From the NCBI RefSeq assembly GCF_000002985.6, contig NC_003279.8, forward strand, positions 6,944,001 through 7,008,000: a DNA stretch of 64,000 nt, written 5' to 3'. Each line of letters opens with the position of its first letter. The first letter of the stretch is position 1. The DNA is from Caenorhabditis elegans (lineage: Eukaryota; Nematoda; Chromadorea; Rhabditida; Rhabditidae). Below the pieces are notes generated by a model. The model saw only the letters and a program-made list of their open reading frames with translations. It searched no databases and had not been told where the DNA came from. Below are positions 34,311 through 48,311 of the stretch, in pieces. Both the position numbers and the translations under genes were made by a program.

Positions 34311-37300
34311 TTTTTATTAAAAAAAAAATTGATAGCTTTCAATTTTTGATAAACTAAATTTCCTGGTGGTGTCCGGCTAGCAAGCTTTCTCATCGTTTTT
34401 CAAAACTTTTTCTTCGTCCCTAATGAATACAATTGTTAAAATCTTGAGCTTTGTCGGTAGACAAAAGCAAGGCTTGAATCAATCATTCATTTTTTCAATG
34501 ATACTGCTGACGCAAGATTACAAATAGCTTAGAATCCCTGTGGAATTTCACTACCTCGAAAATGTAGAAAGTTCTTTGGCACCACAAATTTTATTTCACT
34601 TTCTGACGGTTGACCACAGTTGCGTAATGAGATTCGAGGGTTTACTGATACATTAAAATCAGAAAACTTTTCCCACATGTTGCTACAATATATCCCATAA
34701 TTTTTGTATACACAAAAACCTAAACCTAATTTTATAAAAAACTAATGACGCTCAAAGTCTTCAATGATCTTCATCATGTTGGACATTTTATTATGTAATA
34801 CTCTCACCACTCCGATCGAGTTACATGTGTTTACTTTTCCAAAAATCTTCAGTTTACTTCTTAATTTGTATGTAAACAGTGAAGTTTGATACCGCAACGA
34901 GGAAGATAGTATGTGTTATTTTTTAATTCAAGCAAGATAAAATTTTTTAAATTAGAGCCAGCTTGGTGTTAATTCAAAATAATTTATTAAAAAAGAGAAA
35001 ACTTTAAAGTTTTAAAATTACGTCAAACTAAAATTTTTGAAATTGCATACGTGATTTAAAAAATATACTATGAACATGTGAAAGCGAGCTCAAAATGTTC
35101 TTGTTTTTTAATATCTCTATCTCAATAAAAAAAAACTCTCGTCATCTTTTTTTAATTTCTGAAAATAAATATTGCTAACTTTTTAGAAAACCCTTCTTGT
35201 ACTTAACTTTTCTTTTTTTTAGTTTATGTTGAAACAAGTTCAGAATGCTTTTGAAAAAATGGTGATCTGTTCATGTATGGTCAGATTTTAGCACTCCCTT
35301 TGGTATTAATAAAAAATGTTGAATTTAAATATGTAGGATTGAATGTAGTATTTTTACAATATAAGCATTAGTTTAGAAACAAATACTGTGAGTTTCAGCA
35401 AATACCCCACATCCACTACTACTACTTCAAGAGTTGTGTTGGAACATGATTCTGTCGGAAAAATAATTCAAAAATAAATAAATTTGTGAGGCTGATCAAG
35501 TTAATTCAGCAAAGTGTTATGTAAATGTTAATCCAGAAACCGTATTTTATTTTTGAAAAATCATCAAACGTAGATATCAGAAATCCCGGTTCAGCATCAT
35601 CCCACTCAATTGTGTTTTTGTGTATTTTCCTTATTCCGTATTTGGCAACGATCGGCTGTTTCTCAAGATTTCCCTGAACAGTTTATCGGAAGGAGGAAAA
35701 TAAGTGAGAACAACCATCCCCGGTTGCTCTCTCTCTCTTTGCATTGTTTTTCCGGTTTTGTCTCATCATCACGCGCATCTTTCCTCTTTCTTCCAATCAC
35801 TTTCTTCCAATCACTTTCTTTATTTATTTTTATGATTTGACCCAACTAAAAATAAATTTTAAAAAAGCTGAAGATTTTTGTTTCTTTTCCTTTTGTTACG
35901 TACCAAATGTTCAGTTTTGTGAAGTGATTTGTAGAATTTGAAATCTAAGACTCATGGGAATACTTTGCAAGATTTCTATGAATTCTCCTTTGAAAATGAG
36001 GAAAATAAAGAAAAATAAGTTTCTGTCCGAGAATAAGCTTTGTCAAAATATGGTAATATAACAAGATCCAATAAAATTTACATGAAAAGTTATAAAGCGT
36101 TTAAAGTAAGTATAATTTCCTTAAAATTGGGTAATACTCCTACCCCCTACCTAAATTTTCGTGTTCAAATAGCAATTTAATTTTTGATATATCGTTTCTG
36201 CATTTTCTCAATTTATCCTTTTTTCTCGCCTTGTCAGACGCGTTTTCTGGGGGCTGGGCCTCCGCGAAGCATGCTTTTTTCAGAAGACACTGTGGTGTTT
36301 TTTTACAACTAATTGACGTAAATGTTGTCTACCATCTGCTAACTCAACCATTTTCCCAAATTCTAGTTCGAAGTCCGAAATTTCTATTTTACGACCGTAA
36401 ATGCGTAAAGTTTTTTGCTTTTTCTCTCTCGACTACTACAAAATCCAGGTTTTGCACAATTTATTTTTTTCGCGAGAAGACAATGCGAGTTTACGAAAAT
36501 GTATTTATTTGTTTGATTTCTATTCTCAATTTGAAATCCTTTGAAAAAAAAGGTTCCTGTTTGGAACATGCTCTCCTACAAATATTTGCATCCCTACTGG
36601 TTGCAAAGAATTTACTCGTAGCGCTTGAGGCAATTCAAAATAACATTTTCTTTAGGAAAATAAGCGATTTAAGTGTTTGTTCGTAAATCTTTTTGGGATT
36701 CTCATGAAATAGTCAATAAAAACATTCATTTTTAGTGAGAGCAACAAAGTTAAAAAGCTAGTCTTTGTGCCACCGTTCATTTTTTTTTAAATTCATCCAA
36801 TTTGTTTCAGAATTTTGATTTGTTTCCATTATGAAATTTTTGAATAGAGACATCAGTAAGCATTTCCCACTCATTTTTTAAAATTCAATTTTATTTTCTT
36901 AGAATTTATTTTTGAAAAAATTTAAATCCACCAACGCAAAGAAAAAACAGTGACGAAGAATGCCAATGAGAATTCCAATCAGATTTTCTGATCGGAAGAT
37001 ACTTAGACATATGAGTATTTCCTCATGAGGATAATTGTCTGTCTGGTCAATTGTGTTATGCATCATTTGAATGAAACCGGAAACTATATTTTTCGAACGG
37101 AATATGATAAAACTCTCTAGTTATATATATAGATATTTTTGAGAGCTCAATAATATGTGTCCAACATTCGTCAAGTACTGAAAAAGATAGAAATTTCCAT
37201 GGGTCTGTAGCGTTTGATATATTGTGCAAAACGTTTTTTTTGGATCCATCTATAATGATAGTCGCTGTTTACGTAATGAAATCAAAGAATAAGATTGATT

Positions 37301-40300
37301 CTGCAAAAGCTTTCAAATGATATCATCACCATCACGCTGCCCTTCACCAGAAGAATAATTCCTTAGCTTTTCCCGTGTTGACCTGTCAAAAACGTCTGGA
37401 TTCCTGCAGCAGCAATCAAAAAACTCTCCCTCCGACCCATCCACCCTTCTTTTGAACCGAAATGTGTGAGAATTCGGCGGGAATTTTGAATTTTTCGAAC
37501 AAACTGTCTGCATTGTTTACGTAGCTGCTGCCCTCCATTGAGCCGCTTTTGGACGACGATAGGTTTGAGCTCAACACTTTTTTTGTGGGTGAGTGTAAAG
37601 ACGAATAATTTCTTTTGCGAATTTTCAAGATTTACAATGAAGAACCTCTTCAAAGTTCATTTACGTTCAGTTGAGTCTTTTTGGTCAGAATTTTCGTCTC
37701 TTTAAACAATTTTTTGTTGGCAATTTTTGAAAAAAAAACCATAATCCTCTAGACTAAAAGATCATATTTATATATTTTAAAAATTCATAAAAAATCCCAA
37801 AAACATAATAAAATCTTCAAATTTATAATTAAAGAATATCCCGTATTCACCGTTTTCTGTAATTTTCAAAAATCTAGCGACCTTTCATCTAGAATGATGC
37901 GTCTATTTATAAACAAAAAACGGATGTTCAGATGAAATTAGACAAAATCAAACTCTCGTTTCCTGATTTGCAATGTGGTCCCACTCAAATAATTCAATCT
38001 ACATTCTATCAAGATTTTTTGAACTGAAACACGTTCAATTTTTTTTCCAATCTCATTGCTTCAAACTGAAGAGTTAAAGACATTTAATAAAAAAAACCAA
38101 TAACTCTAGCACAGAAAATAGCTAGTATTTTTTGTTCCATCTATTTTTAGATATGATCTCTCTGTCTGTATGTCTGTACGCCTGTCAAAAAAAATCATCA
38201 AAACATCCTGGTTGACCCTGCTCTGAAAAATCATTTTTCAATGAGATTCATCACCTCCTTATTTTTTCTACATTCCAGCTGAAAAAGTTTTGTAAGTCTA
38301 CGCATATTTATTTACTAAACCACTAATATTACATACGTGCAAGTAGGTGTAGGTAGGCGCAGACAACGAGAGCATATGCCTGTCTGAACCTCTTCTATCT
38401 CGTCCACACTCTTCAAATTTCTCATTTTCAAGTGAGCGTCGGCATAGTAATAAGTCTCAATTTGCACATCGATTCCACAAAGTTCAATTCTTTTTTTTTC
38501 CTCTTTTTTTTGACTATTCTGTCAAACCACCTCTCTGTCATCATCTCAAGTTTCATCGTCTCATCTCAACTATTTTGACTTGCTTGATTGACTTCCATAA
38601 TACCAAAAAAGTTCTTTATTAACTACGTATGAGATCAAATATTGAATACTTTGTAAATTTCTTGGAAACTTTAAGTGCCAACTTAAACTTTTGTTCTTAT
38701 TAAATGTATGTGGGTTCTCTTTGCAGCATCTCAATTTTCATCCTTTCGTTCTCGATTTCAAGATTTATTTTCCAGAAGTGTAGCATTCTCTTGAACTTTT
38801 ATTTTCTAGTAAATCTGTTATTTCGAATAGATCATACTGTGCTTCTATGAAGCCTTATCTTTTTTAATTACCTTTATCCGTTTCTCATGACAGATGCCAA
38901 TATTTTTTATAGTTGATTGTGAGAAAGTATTGTCATGAGTTTAGAATTAAAACTCAATGCTTGTTTTTTATTTGATAAAGATTAAAATTATTGACACACA
39001 AATCAATTAAAATCAAAATCTGGATATTCAAAATTATCAAAAACCAATTTTTTGAAATTTTTAATTTTCTTTTTCCAATTCTCTTCCTTAAACGGTTTTT
39101 CACACCTCTTCCTTTTTGCTCCAAAATTTCAATTATTCATATTTTCAATTGTTATTTTCTTTTCCTTTTTTGACTTCCCTTGTTGACCAAATAATGTCTA
39201 AACACTTCTCCCCCTACTCCTGTCTTCGTATAACATCAAAAAGCTCTGCTTATTATATTTAGATATGCTCATCCAGGTATGTGTTTTGATTATGTTTTGT
39301 GTTTTTCCCATAGTAAAATAGTTGGCTGAAAACAAAGTTTTAAGGACATCAGAAATGATCTATCACAAAATGGAGGTTTTAGTGCTAATCTTTTGAAGGC
39401 GTAATAAATGAAACCCTTCGGATTTTCACCTCGGTAGAATTCTTAAAAGTGACTGAAATTATTGTAAACGGAAAACGAACCGTTACCCATATAATATAAC
39501 AATTGAAATAAGATATCTGTTAGCATTCCTCTCTTAACTTTTTTTCTTTCATTTTCCTGCACACCAATTGTCATTTTGTGGTGGAATATCTAGGAAGGTT
39601 AGCCATGAAAGATTCATTATATCTCATTCTCAACCACATTGTAATCCAATTTGTCCTCTCAAATTCTTTTTTTTTGAATTATGTCGAGTCATTCATTCAT
39701 TTTGAACCGGTGTCTTTGCTAGTGTCAGCTGCCTTTTTCCTAAAATTTTAGATTCTTAGAGTCTGATTATTTGATTATCACTGACGAGTTTACTTGGGTT
39801 ATAGATATTTTTTTTAACTTCATTGTACAATTTCAATTTATTTATTTAAAATTTTGTTAGATGCCAAAATGCAAGATCATTCAGCTCAACTTCTTGTTTT
39901 TGGAAACTTTTCGGTCATTTCAATCAATTTGATAAGTTTCTTGTCACATTTTGACGGGTCAAGGTGTGAAAAGTAGTGGTCAGATGATATTTGTGCCAGC
40001 ATTTGTTTAAAAGTGTAAATTATCTTGTGGTCAGTTTTGCATTGCACTAAATTGTATTTGACATCGTAGGAAACTAGGATATTGGATTTTAAAAGTCGAA
40101 ATTCAATCTTGTTTTGCTCAAAAATACTTGGTTGTGTTCTGGTTTTTGTGCAAACGTTGCAAAAAAGGCATGGAATACTTAAAAATTTAACCAAATTCTT
40201 AAGTTGAAAAAGTTGTTTTTTGAATGAATATTATATTTGTTTAAATGTTTGTATGCAGATATTACAAAACTGAAATAAATTTAGTCAAAGTGTTCTATTT

Positions 40301-41510
40301 TTTGAACTGATAAGAGCAGTTTTAAAACTAAAAATAGTGCAAAAAGGTCAACAAAATTTTTCTTATCTGTATGATTTTCGATCACTTATTTTTCCTTATT
40401 TACCCCTATATAAATTGTCAATATCCGGAACACAAAACGGCGATTTTTGGTTTTAATTAATAACTTTTAGTCTCAATTTTCCAGATTTGTGACGTCGAAT
40501 GTCTGGTAAACTGAGACGATTCTGCTGGATATCCAAGTTTTCATTAATTTTTTCTTAATAATTTTGTTTTTTATTCATAAAATTTTAGTACAATATTTTT
40601 AGATACAATTTGAATCATGTCGTACTTCCTTTTTCGTATTTTTTTGAACTGGAAATTCGGAAAAGTTTTGAGAATCGTCAAACTTTTCCATTTCGCTGCT
40701 AAAATTAGTTTCAAACTAAGCAAGTAACAAACAAAATAGTTCTCACTTTAAATATTATCTCTCTCGAATTCTGCTTAAATTCTTTTAATAACTATAATTA
40801 TGAAATCAAAACCGGCGGGGTTTCCTTCCGTCTTCTTTTATTTTTCCGCTACTTGGAATACTCGTCACTTGTTACAAGCTCTTTGGGAATTAAGAATTTA
40901 GTTCTCTTATCATATCTTTACCATTTTTTTTGGTCTTCTTGGAGCTTGTTTTTGTTTTTCAATTCTAATTGGTGAAACCACAATCAAAAGATTATAAAAT
41001 TTTAGAAACTTTTCTGCATATCTTTTTATTTTCTTGATTTAAAAAACATCTTTTCAAATGTTCTACAAAATTTTTTAATATTATATCTTAATATTATATC
41101 TCTAAAGTTTTTCCCGTAACTTGTAGATTCCAAATTTTGAATTTTGTTCTTCTCCAAAAATTTCTCCCGATTTGAAAGTATTTTCCGTCTAGCAATGCTG
41201 TTTCAATTTCTAAATCTGGAACATCTTATTTTGGTAGCTCATATTTTGAATACCGAAAACAGCGTTTTGGCATTTTTCAAAAATGAGATGATTTAATTAG
41301 TTTAGTTGATTTTTTAGAGACATTTAATTGTTTTTACTTACTATTAAATGAAATCGTATCATCAACTTTAAATATTGTTCCCCGAACCCCCATTGTTGCC
41401 AGCTTCTCAAGTATTTCCCTTCAACTCAAAAGACCAGTGTTCAACAAGAAATGACGATATCTCTATCCTTTTTTTCCCCATATCACTTGCACAGTCTCTT
41501 ATCATCTTTC

Positions 41511-41699
41511 TCACTTAATGGTTTGCATGTCCTTAACCTTCCGTAGACATATCCAATTGAGTTTCTCCCACAGCTGTTGATCTTCGAAATGCTTCACTAA
41601 CTGGTGTGAAGGTGGTGTGACTTCTTTTTTTTTTGAAGAGTAAGTGGAAGAATTGTGTTTGCATTTGGATTTAACTTCTTTTTCTTTTTTGTTTTTCAT
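41511..41699 (-). CDS. Weak candidate 62-aa Lys-rich ORF
   Basis: An ATG at 41699 opens MKNKKEKEVKSKCKHNSSTY, then VKHFEDQQLWEKLNWICLRK before a stop at 41511. The second half has protein-like amphipathic character and two Trp residues. A possible GTTAAG donor follows the Arg-Lys codons, so it may be an exon. There is no family match, and an AT-rich chance ORF of this length is quite possible. Confidence 0.15.
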   Translation of the reverse strand: MKNKKEKEVKSKCKHNSSTYSSKKKEVTPPSHQLVKHFEDQQLWEKLNWICLRKVKDMQTIK

Positions 41700-44374
41700 G
41701 TTTTTGATTCATGAGAAAAGTATTCATTCATTTGAATAATATGAAGAAAGTAGGGGCAATTTGGAAAAACGTTCATTCTATTTTCTTACTCTTATTTTAG
41801 GTATTCTTAATTACTTTGTGTATTATTTATACTACACAACTTTTTCCATTCATTTTTTTTTCTCAGAAATTGTGTTTTTTTTTGTTATTTGAATCGCACA
41901 GAAATGCTAGATTTTATGGAATATTTCTAAAATATTTTTGTTAAATATTGTTCTACAATTATCTACAAAAAGAAATTAAGAAAAATTAAAGAATAATAAT
42001 GTCGCAGTCAAAAATGGAGCTTTTCACTTTTTTTCATTAAAACCATGCCTCGTGTTAAGCCATCCCTTTTGCACCCTTCGAACCTCCTTTTCTTTCCTTT
42101 TTCTCCGTTTTTCAGTCTCATTGGATTATTTTGTTAGTCTCTCTTGCTCTGCGAGCACTGCACTTTTTGAATGAGTCGGCTTTCAGACAAAACGATTTTT
42201 TTTGAAAATTTCTAGTTTTTCTTGAGATTCCTTTTCAAATTTAATTTTATCCAGTTTCACTTTTTTCAGAAATATAAAAATTGGAATATCAGAAAATCAT
42301 CAGCTGCTACTTGTTCACTTTTTGTATTATTTGCTTATCTTTATTCTTATTTACTACTTGTTTGTGTAGATCAAAAACAAATTCGAGCAAAAATGAATCA
42401 TCATGGAATACTTGACAAACAACTCGGTTTTTTTTAAAGGAAAACATTTCCGTTTAGGTTCATAATATTTCAAAAAGTTTAAAAATATCTTCTGAGCTGA
42501 TTTTTAATAAGTTCAGAGCCAATTTTGAATTTTACGTTTGTCCAGGATAGTTGCTAAAGTTGCTCAAAAAAGTATGCCCACTTTTTTTCGGATTTTTCGG
42601 ATTTGTTGTATATCAGCTTCTGCACAAAAATGAAAATCGTTGTGCTCATTGTGTCTTATCCACCTCTTGAAATGTCCAACTTATCCAATTTCACCATAAC
42701 CTTCACTCTATCCTTTCACTATCAAATCTCTTTTTTGTCTTCCAATTTGTCAGTTCCTCTCGTTTCTTTCAATTGATACGGGTTAAAGGATGGGCTTTTG
42801 TTTGAACTGTATCAGCTCTCCGTATCCTTATGTTCTTCGACATTATTGACAATTGTATCAGAGATTCGTAAGATTGACTATTTGTGCTTTTCCTCCGCAT
42901 TGTCTACTACATATAACTCTGAGCAAAAATGAGCAAAAAAGGTGATAGAACCAGTATAAAAAACTATCAGGGATGTAGAAAAAGAGATGGGAATTGTTCA
43001 AAATTGTATGTTTTCCGCTAAAACTATGGGCATCAAAAACTACATCTACATCGTTCTATGGTGATAAAACCTTTTAAAATTAGTAAAATTCTACTCTATA
43101 GAGTATATATTTAAATTTACATTAAGTTTTTAAAATGAGTCAAATGACTTTTTGAGTTAGACATTCTAAGATCTCGATCACTTTTTACTCAATCACCATG
43201 ACTTCCCTTTTCTACTTTTTTTTTCATTTCGTGACGCCTTCATTTCAAGAACTCATCCGTTTGCAACCATTATCATTATTTTTATTCTTTTGAATTTTCG
43301 TTGAAAATAAGTAAACTTTCATAATCTGAACATGAGTCAGAAGATATCTCTCAAAATCTGGGTTTAATTGCAAAATGATGCTATCAGTTCTTGAGATTAA
43401 AAAAATAACGGTGAGGACGAAATTTTGACAAAAATAACAATTTTCATTGAAAATGTTCTTGTTCTATAGAAACGTTAAAAACCATATTGGAAATTTTTAA
43501 ATTAGGTTTAACAATTTAATAAGTATAATTCAATTTTTTAGCTGACAGAATACATCTAGAAATGTTCATTCTCACAACACTGAAAAAACGAAAAATTATT
43601 ATTTTTTCTTAAATTTTTATTTTATTTTTTTCCAAGTAGGCGCCGTAATCCTGACCTCGAGTGCCTTACGCCTCAACTTCAAGGCTTGAAATGTTTTTCG
43701 AATAAAACCTACGTTATTTGGAAGAAAATTTTTAACTGAAGTATTGAATGTTTAATTGTTTAAAATAGTTTTTAATTAAAATAGCATTGCAATATTTCTT
43801 CTCATCATCAAGAAACTTGCGTGATCTCCGTTTTTGAGTTGATCAAACAATGAAAACATTAAATAATATGCTTTGAAGCTATTTCCCTCGTGAATGCCAC
43901 ACCTAGACAATTTTAAGAGTATCGATGCATGTTTCCTCGAAATTTTTCATGATGAAAACAGTTCAAACAACAAATGTATTTTTTATCTCAGTCGATTTTT
44001 GAAATATTTCTTCTTTCCCTAAATCTGAAAAGGTACAATGCCCAATGTTGTATTCCTGCTTCATGTTCTGGTGCACAAAGAGCATCTTAGTACCGCCCAC
44101 ATTGTTCAAATAGATACCCACACACAGACAGCCGAATACCTCATCTTTTCGTGGCCTTTTGGAAAATTGCGTTCCAATCTCGTGACATGGACTTGATTAA
44201 TAAATATAAAATCAGCTTCTTCCTAAATTGTTAAAATATAAAATAAGCTTCCGTTTTTCTTCTTGTTCTCTATTCTTCTTACCCTCTCATAATTCTTTTT
44301 TCTTCCGTTTGCTCTATATAAATTAAAATCCAATTAATTTAATACCAAAGGGAGTTCCAAAGTATAACACAAGC

Positions 44375-44383
44375 CTCCGCCCA
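44375..44383. promoter_or_regulatory. GC-box-like CTCCGCCCA upstream of trhr-1
   Basis: A CTCCGCCCA 9-mer stands out in very AT-rich DNA 715 bp before the trhr-1 start codon. The identical 9-mer occurs at 55644-55652, about 120 bp upstream of the MOLO-like gene. Such sites recur near nematode transcription starts; function is inferred. Confidence 0.3.
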
Positions 44384-45097
44384 CCCGTGAGTGTTCAGGT
44401 GTTGTATAGTATAGATCACATTTTTAAAAGTTCTCTTTCGCATTTATTTTTTCGTTGGTTTTGATTTTAAAGATGACTTGAATTGTTATCTTATCTATTT
44501 TCGGTCTCTAACCACGGCCATACAACCAAAATAATGACGACAATTAATTGTAAGCTGATTATTTATGGAATCAACTAGAAGTATTCATTGATTTTACTGT
44601 TTCAGCGTTTTTGTTTTCAACTTAATCACGTCTATATATAACTTTTTGAAATTATTTAAATTTTATTTTCTTAACTTTTGAATTTAGTTCATTTATTTTA
44701 ATGCCATTATTTAGAACTTGTAAGCTCCTAGACAAATAAATCATATATTTTAAACTATAGTTGTTATAAACTCATGGTATTATAGTTTTGTTTTTCAGTA
44801 TGGAACATGCGACGTAGTATAAAATTCAAAAAAAAATTTAATTTCAAATTCAAGCTCATTTTTCCTTTCTATATTAAAAAATTTTTAAAAAACAATTTCC
44901 TAATTTTCTACAATTCTAAAGTGGTTCATTACTTTTTTTTAAATATCACCTGCTTTTAATACACATTTTTTGGAACAATTTTTCTTTGTAAATAACTTTT
45001 TACTTTACGTTTTTGAAAACATTCTCGATCTCCAAATCTTCCAATAAAAATCCAATTAAATTTCAGCCATTTACTACGTCACCGAACACCTTCTAAG

Positions 45098-47841
45098 ATG
45101 ACGTCAGCCTCATTGGCAGGCATATCAATATCGCCAATTGTGCCGGAAGAACTCGACGGCACAATAGCACCAATTGGAACACAACCAATGGACATCACAT
45201 TAGCATTTGTGTTTTCTGCGATTTCAGTCATTGGAGTACTTGGAAACCTTTTAGTAATTACAGTTGTACTTAAAGTTAGAGGAATGGTAATAGTTGGAGT
45301 ACAAATTGATCAAAATATTAATTAAAAAATTACAGAAAACACCAACTAATTGCTATTTAGTATCATTGGCCGCCAGTGACACATTATTCTTTTTTGCTTC
45401 AATGCCTCATGAAATGATGTATTTATTGGGTCCAAATGATCATTATTTATTTGGAAGTTTAGGTAATTACTTTTGGTTTTTTTGTAGAAAATTTTTGAAA
45501 TTGGCTGTGAGCATTACGTACTTGAGATATTTCTTAATGATATGAGTCAGACTTGTGCTCGCTTCTTTCATTTTTGATTTCCTTTTGATTTATTTGCTGG
45601 TCAGGCTCTTATCAGAGAAGAGATTGATTACAGTAGTGAGTGGGCTTGTTTCCAAAAATAGAGATGTTTTCCATTTTGGATTCACTAAAATTATTTTCAG
45701 GTTGTGTACTTCTAACCTATCTTCCATATCTTGCAATGAACACTTCAAGTCTGTCTATTTTAGCGTTCACAATTGAACGGTATTATGGTATTTGTAATCC
45801 ATATAAAGCCAGGTGAGAAAGTTTTGTTTTTTATTTTTTACTATACAGTCAGTTTCACTCAATTAATTTCCACATTATCAGTAACCGAGTGTGCACTAGA
45901 GCACATTTATAAAATCTTCTCTAAAGTTAGCTAAACTTGTTTAAGAAATTGCTAAAGTTGGTTGAGATGTTTCTGTGAGAAAATTCCCGGCTATTTTTGG
46001 TAAATTCCTGGCAACATCTAACCAATAATTAGCCCACGTTTTATTGAAAGTCAGAGTGATCCATCATAGTTTAAGGCAAAAAAGGTCTTGAAGCTTCACC
46101 AAATGTTGTAAATCCAACCTCGACTGTCTCACCTAAATTTAACACAAGTTCCAACTAGGTGTTGCACATTTATTAAACGCACAAAAATATAGTGCATCGT
46201 CATCCAAAAGTTTTGCGAGCATTTCATTCAAGTTTATATTTTGGGGCTAATCTTACGGATAAGTAACCGATTACTTACGAGATTTAACCTTTCCAATAAT
46301 TTGCATCACTTCTTTTTCCTACAACCCAAAATCAATAAAAAACAATATTCCAGAACCATGTGCACTGTTAAACGCGCAACGTGTATTATCTGTGGTATCT
46401 GGATCTTCTCAATGCTGTATCATTCCTATTGGCTTTTCTTGGCTACGTTAATCAAAGATGATATTGGAACATCTTGTAGTTTTCGGTTGGAAAGAAATAG
46501 TCATGCTTACAAGGTAAACGATATTATATTTCAGTTTTTTTGTTTTCCACTTTTAACTTTATCCATGTCAATTTATAAATAGAATAACTTTATAATTTTT
46601 ACTTTTTCAGATAGTTTTCCTTCTTGATTTCGTCCTGTGGTACGTGCTTCCAATTATGTGCGACATCATTATCTACGCAAAAATCGGTATCACTTTGAGT
46701 CAATGTGGAGATAAGATTAAGAAATCGGTGAAGCCGAAAAGTAACATAACTACTAATAATTCTCATCACAAAACAATGAGGTTTAGAAATTTCAGTACCA
46801 AATGAAGTGATCGTCGAAAAATCAAAGACATCGTCGACTTCAATGGGACATTATTCCGGAAGAGATTCTCATATTTCGGGGAAACGGAACTCGGCAAAAG
46901 GAAGAAATCAGGTGGGATCAAGTTTATAATCCTCCCTTTTTATTTATTTACTTTCCCAAATGTTCTTGGATTTGTGGTGTGAGGGTTCACAATTTTTTTT
47001 GGAAAAAAACTGAACAAATAAAATAACATTTTCAGGTTGTAAAAATGCTTGCAATCGTTGTGGCCGTCTTCGCAGTGTGTTGGCTTCCTTATCGTGGAAT
47101 GGTTGTCTATAATTCATTTGTATCGGATCCAAAGTATTCATGGAGTCCTGATTGGTATATCAATTTGTCAAAGACACTTGTATTCATCAACTGTGCTATT
47201 AATCCAATACTATACAACTTGATGTCTGCTAGATTCCGTGCTGCATTCAGATCGTTGTTATCGAAAAGAAAGAATTCCGGATTTAAATGTGAGTTTTTAG
47301 TTTGACCAGCTAAATGGGTATTTTTTTAAAGAAAATTATTGGTAATTAAAATCAATAATTTCGATTCAGTGTGATCCCACTTAAATTTTATACATTGTTT
47401 TTAAAAGAAATGTGTCCACAGTTTAAATAATTGATCACTTTTTAGAACATTTCAAGAAAAACGTATTTCATGTTCCAAAAATGGTAATTTTCAACCAGCT
47501 CGTGCCTTTGCACCGACGAAACTTATCAGCTACCATACTCACAAGTATTGTGCATTTTCCGCTTACTCTTCTCAGTTTACTTGAGCTTTTTATCAGAAAG
47601 TTAAAGAAAATGTGTGGTATAAACTGATAAAAGTCTACTTTCGGTTACAGTAATTTTGCTCGTAGACTCAAAGCTGTGATTCGAAAAATTTATCTTTTTG
47701 ATCAAAAACTTTGATTATGACAAACCTGATACATTTTCAGCAACAGCTTTGAACCAACGTCACCGATTAAACACAATGGATATAATGTCATCAGCTGAAC
47801 CAAAATCTCCATTAATAACATCAATGGCTGGAACTCCGTGA
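45098..47841 (+). CDS. trhr-1: TRH-receptor-type neuropeptide GPCR
   Basis: Eight exons give 395 aa: 45098-45286, 45336-45462, 45701-45812, 46354-46513, 46611-46740, 46796-46911, 47036-47288, 47741-47841. Class-A landmarks are present: [11 protein letters not shown] in TM1, LVSLAASD in TM2, the extracellular Cys at the start of TM3 ([19 protein letters not shown]), ERYYGIC in place of DRY, a TM4 Trp, VCWLPYRG in TM6 and [10 protein letters not shown] (NPxxY) in TM7. The third intracellular loop is long, basic and Ser-rich. The ATG exon is preceded by TTTCAG, so at least one 5' UTR exon or a trans-splice is likely. From memory this is C30F12.6/TRHR-1, the C. elegans receptor for TRH-1 peptides that promotes growth. 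Confidence 0.93.
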
Positions 47842-48311
47842 TACATTTCTCTTATTCCTTCAAATTATCTCCTTCTCATCATAGTGTTGCCTTTAATTTT
47901 TATTTATGGGTTCAAATTTCGCCAATTTTTAAATAATTATGTACAGTATGTTTTTTTCTCCCTGAACTTCTCATCATTTTACAACCGGGTAAAAGCACAT
48001 TTTAAGAAAACCGCCTTCTCTGAAAAGTCACACATGTTTTATTTTATTTTTGTCTGTTTTATCATATTTGATAAAAGAATATTATTTTTTATTATATAAA
48101 AATCAATTATTTTTATTTGTTTTTTTTAATTTACAATTGGAAAAAAGGTGAAATGTTCTACAAAAACCAGTATATAGAAAATGGAAAGAAAACATTCGAA
48201 AATTGTGAGAAATTTTGGAATCTCCCATTATTTCTCACACAGAATATAAAGTTGGATGGCTGAAAGATCTAAAAAAATATATGTAAAATTTTGAGAAATT
48301 AAAATATTTTG
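47842..48311. other. Convergent 3' ends of trhr-1 and the MOLO-like gene
   Basis: About 470 bp holding the 3' UTRs of two genes that end facing each other. A 71-codon frame at 47884-48099 is Phe-rich 3' UTR sequence and not supported. Confidence 0.5.

Larger units (their letters stand above)
32959..45097. other. About 12 kb with no established gene, upstream of trhr-1
   Basis: Apart from the two small candidates above and a possible 62-codon minus-strand frame at 41511-41699, I see no phase-consistent exon chain. Sequence is very AT-rich with T-runs. Dispersed-repeat fragments occur at about 38340-38395 (GTAGGTGTAGGTAGGCGCAG) and 43636-43690 (GTAGGCGCCGTAATCCTGAC). Several TTTTCAG sites are present, but none flanks a convincing exon. 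Most of this is probably regulatory DNA and possibly 5' UTR introns of trhr-1. Confidence 0.5.

Noticed and set aside
36231..36686. 151-codon plus-strand frame
   Set aside because: Begins at TTG, not ATG; Phe-rich translation of T-rich DNA; no acceptor or donor context; no recognisable motif.
37313..37653. Three overlapping minus-strand frames of 66-96 codons
   Set aside because: All three frames are open across the same less AT-rich block. One reads MEGSSYVNNADSLFEKFKIP, but I could find no linking exon, so no gene is called.
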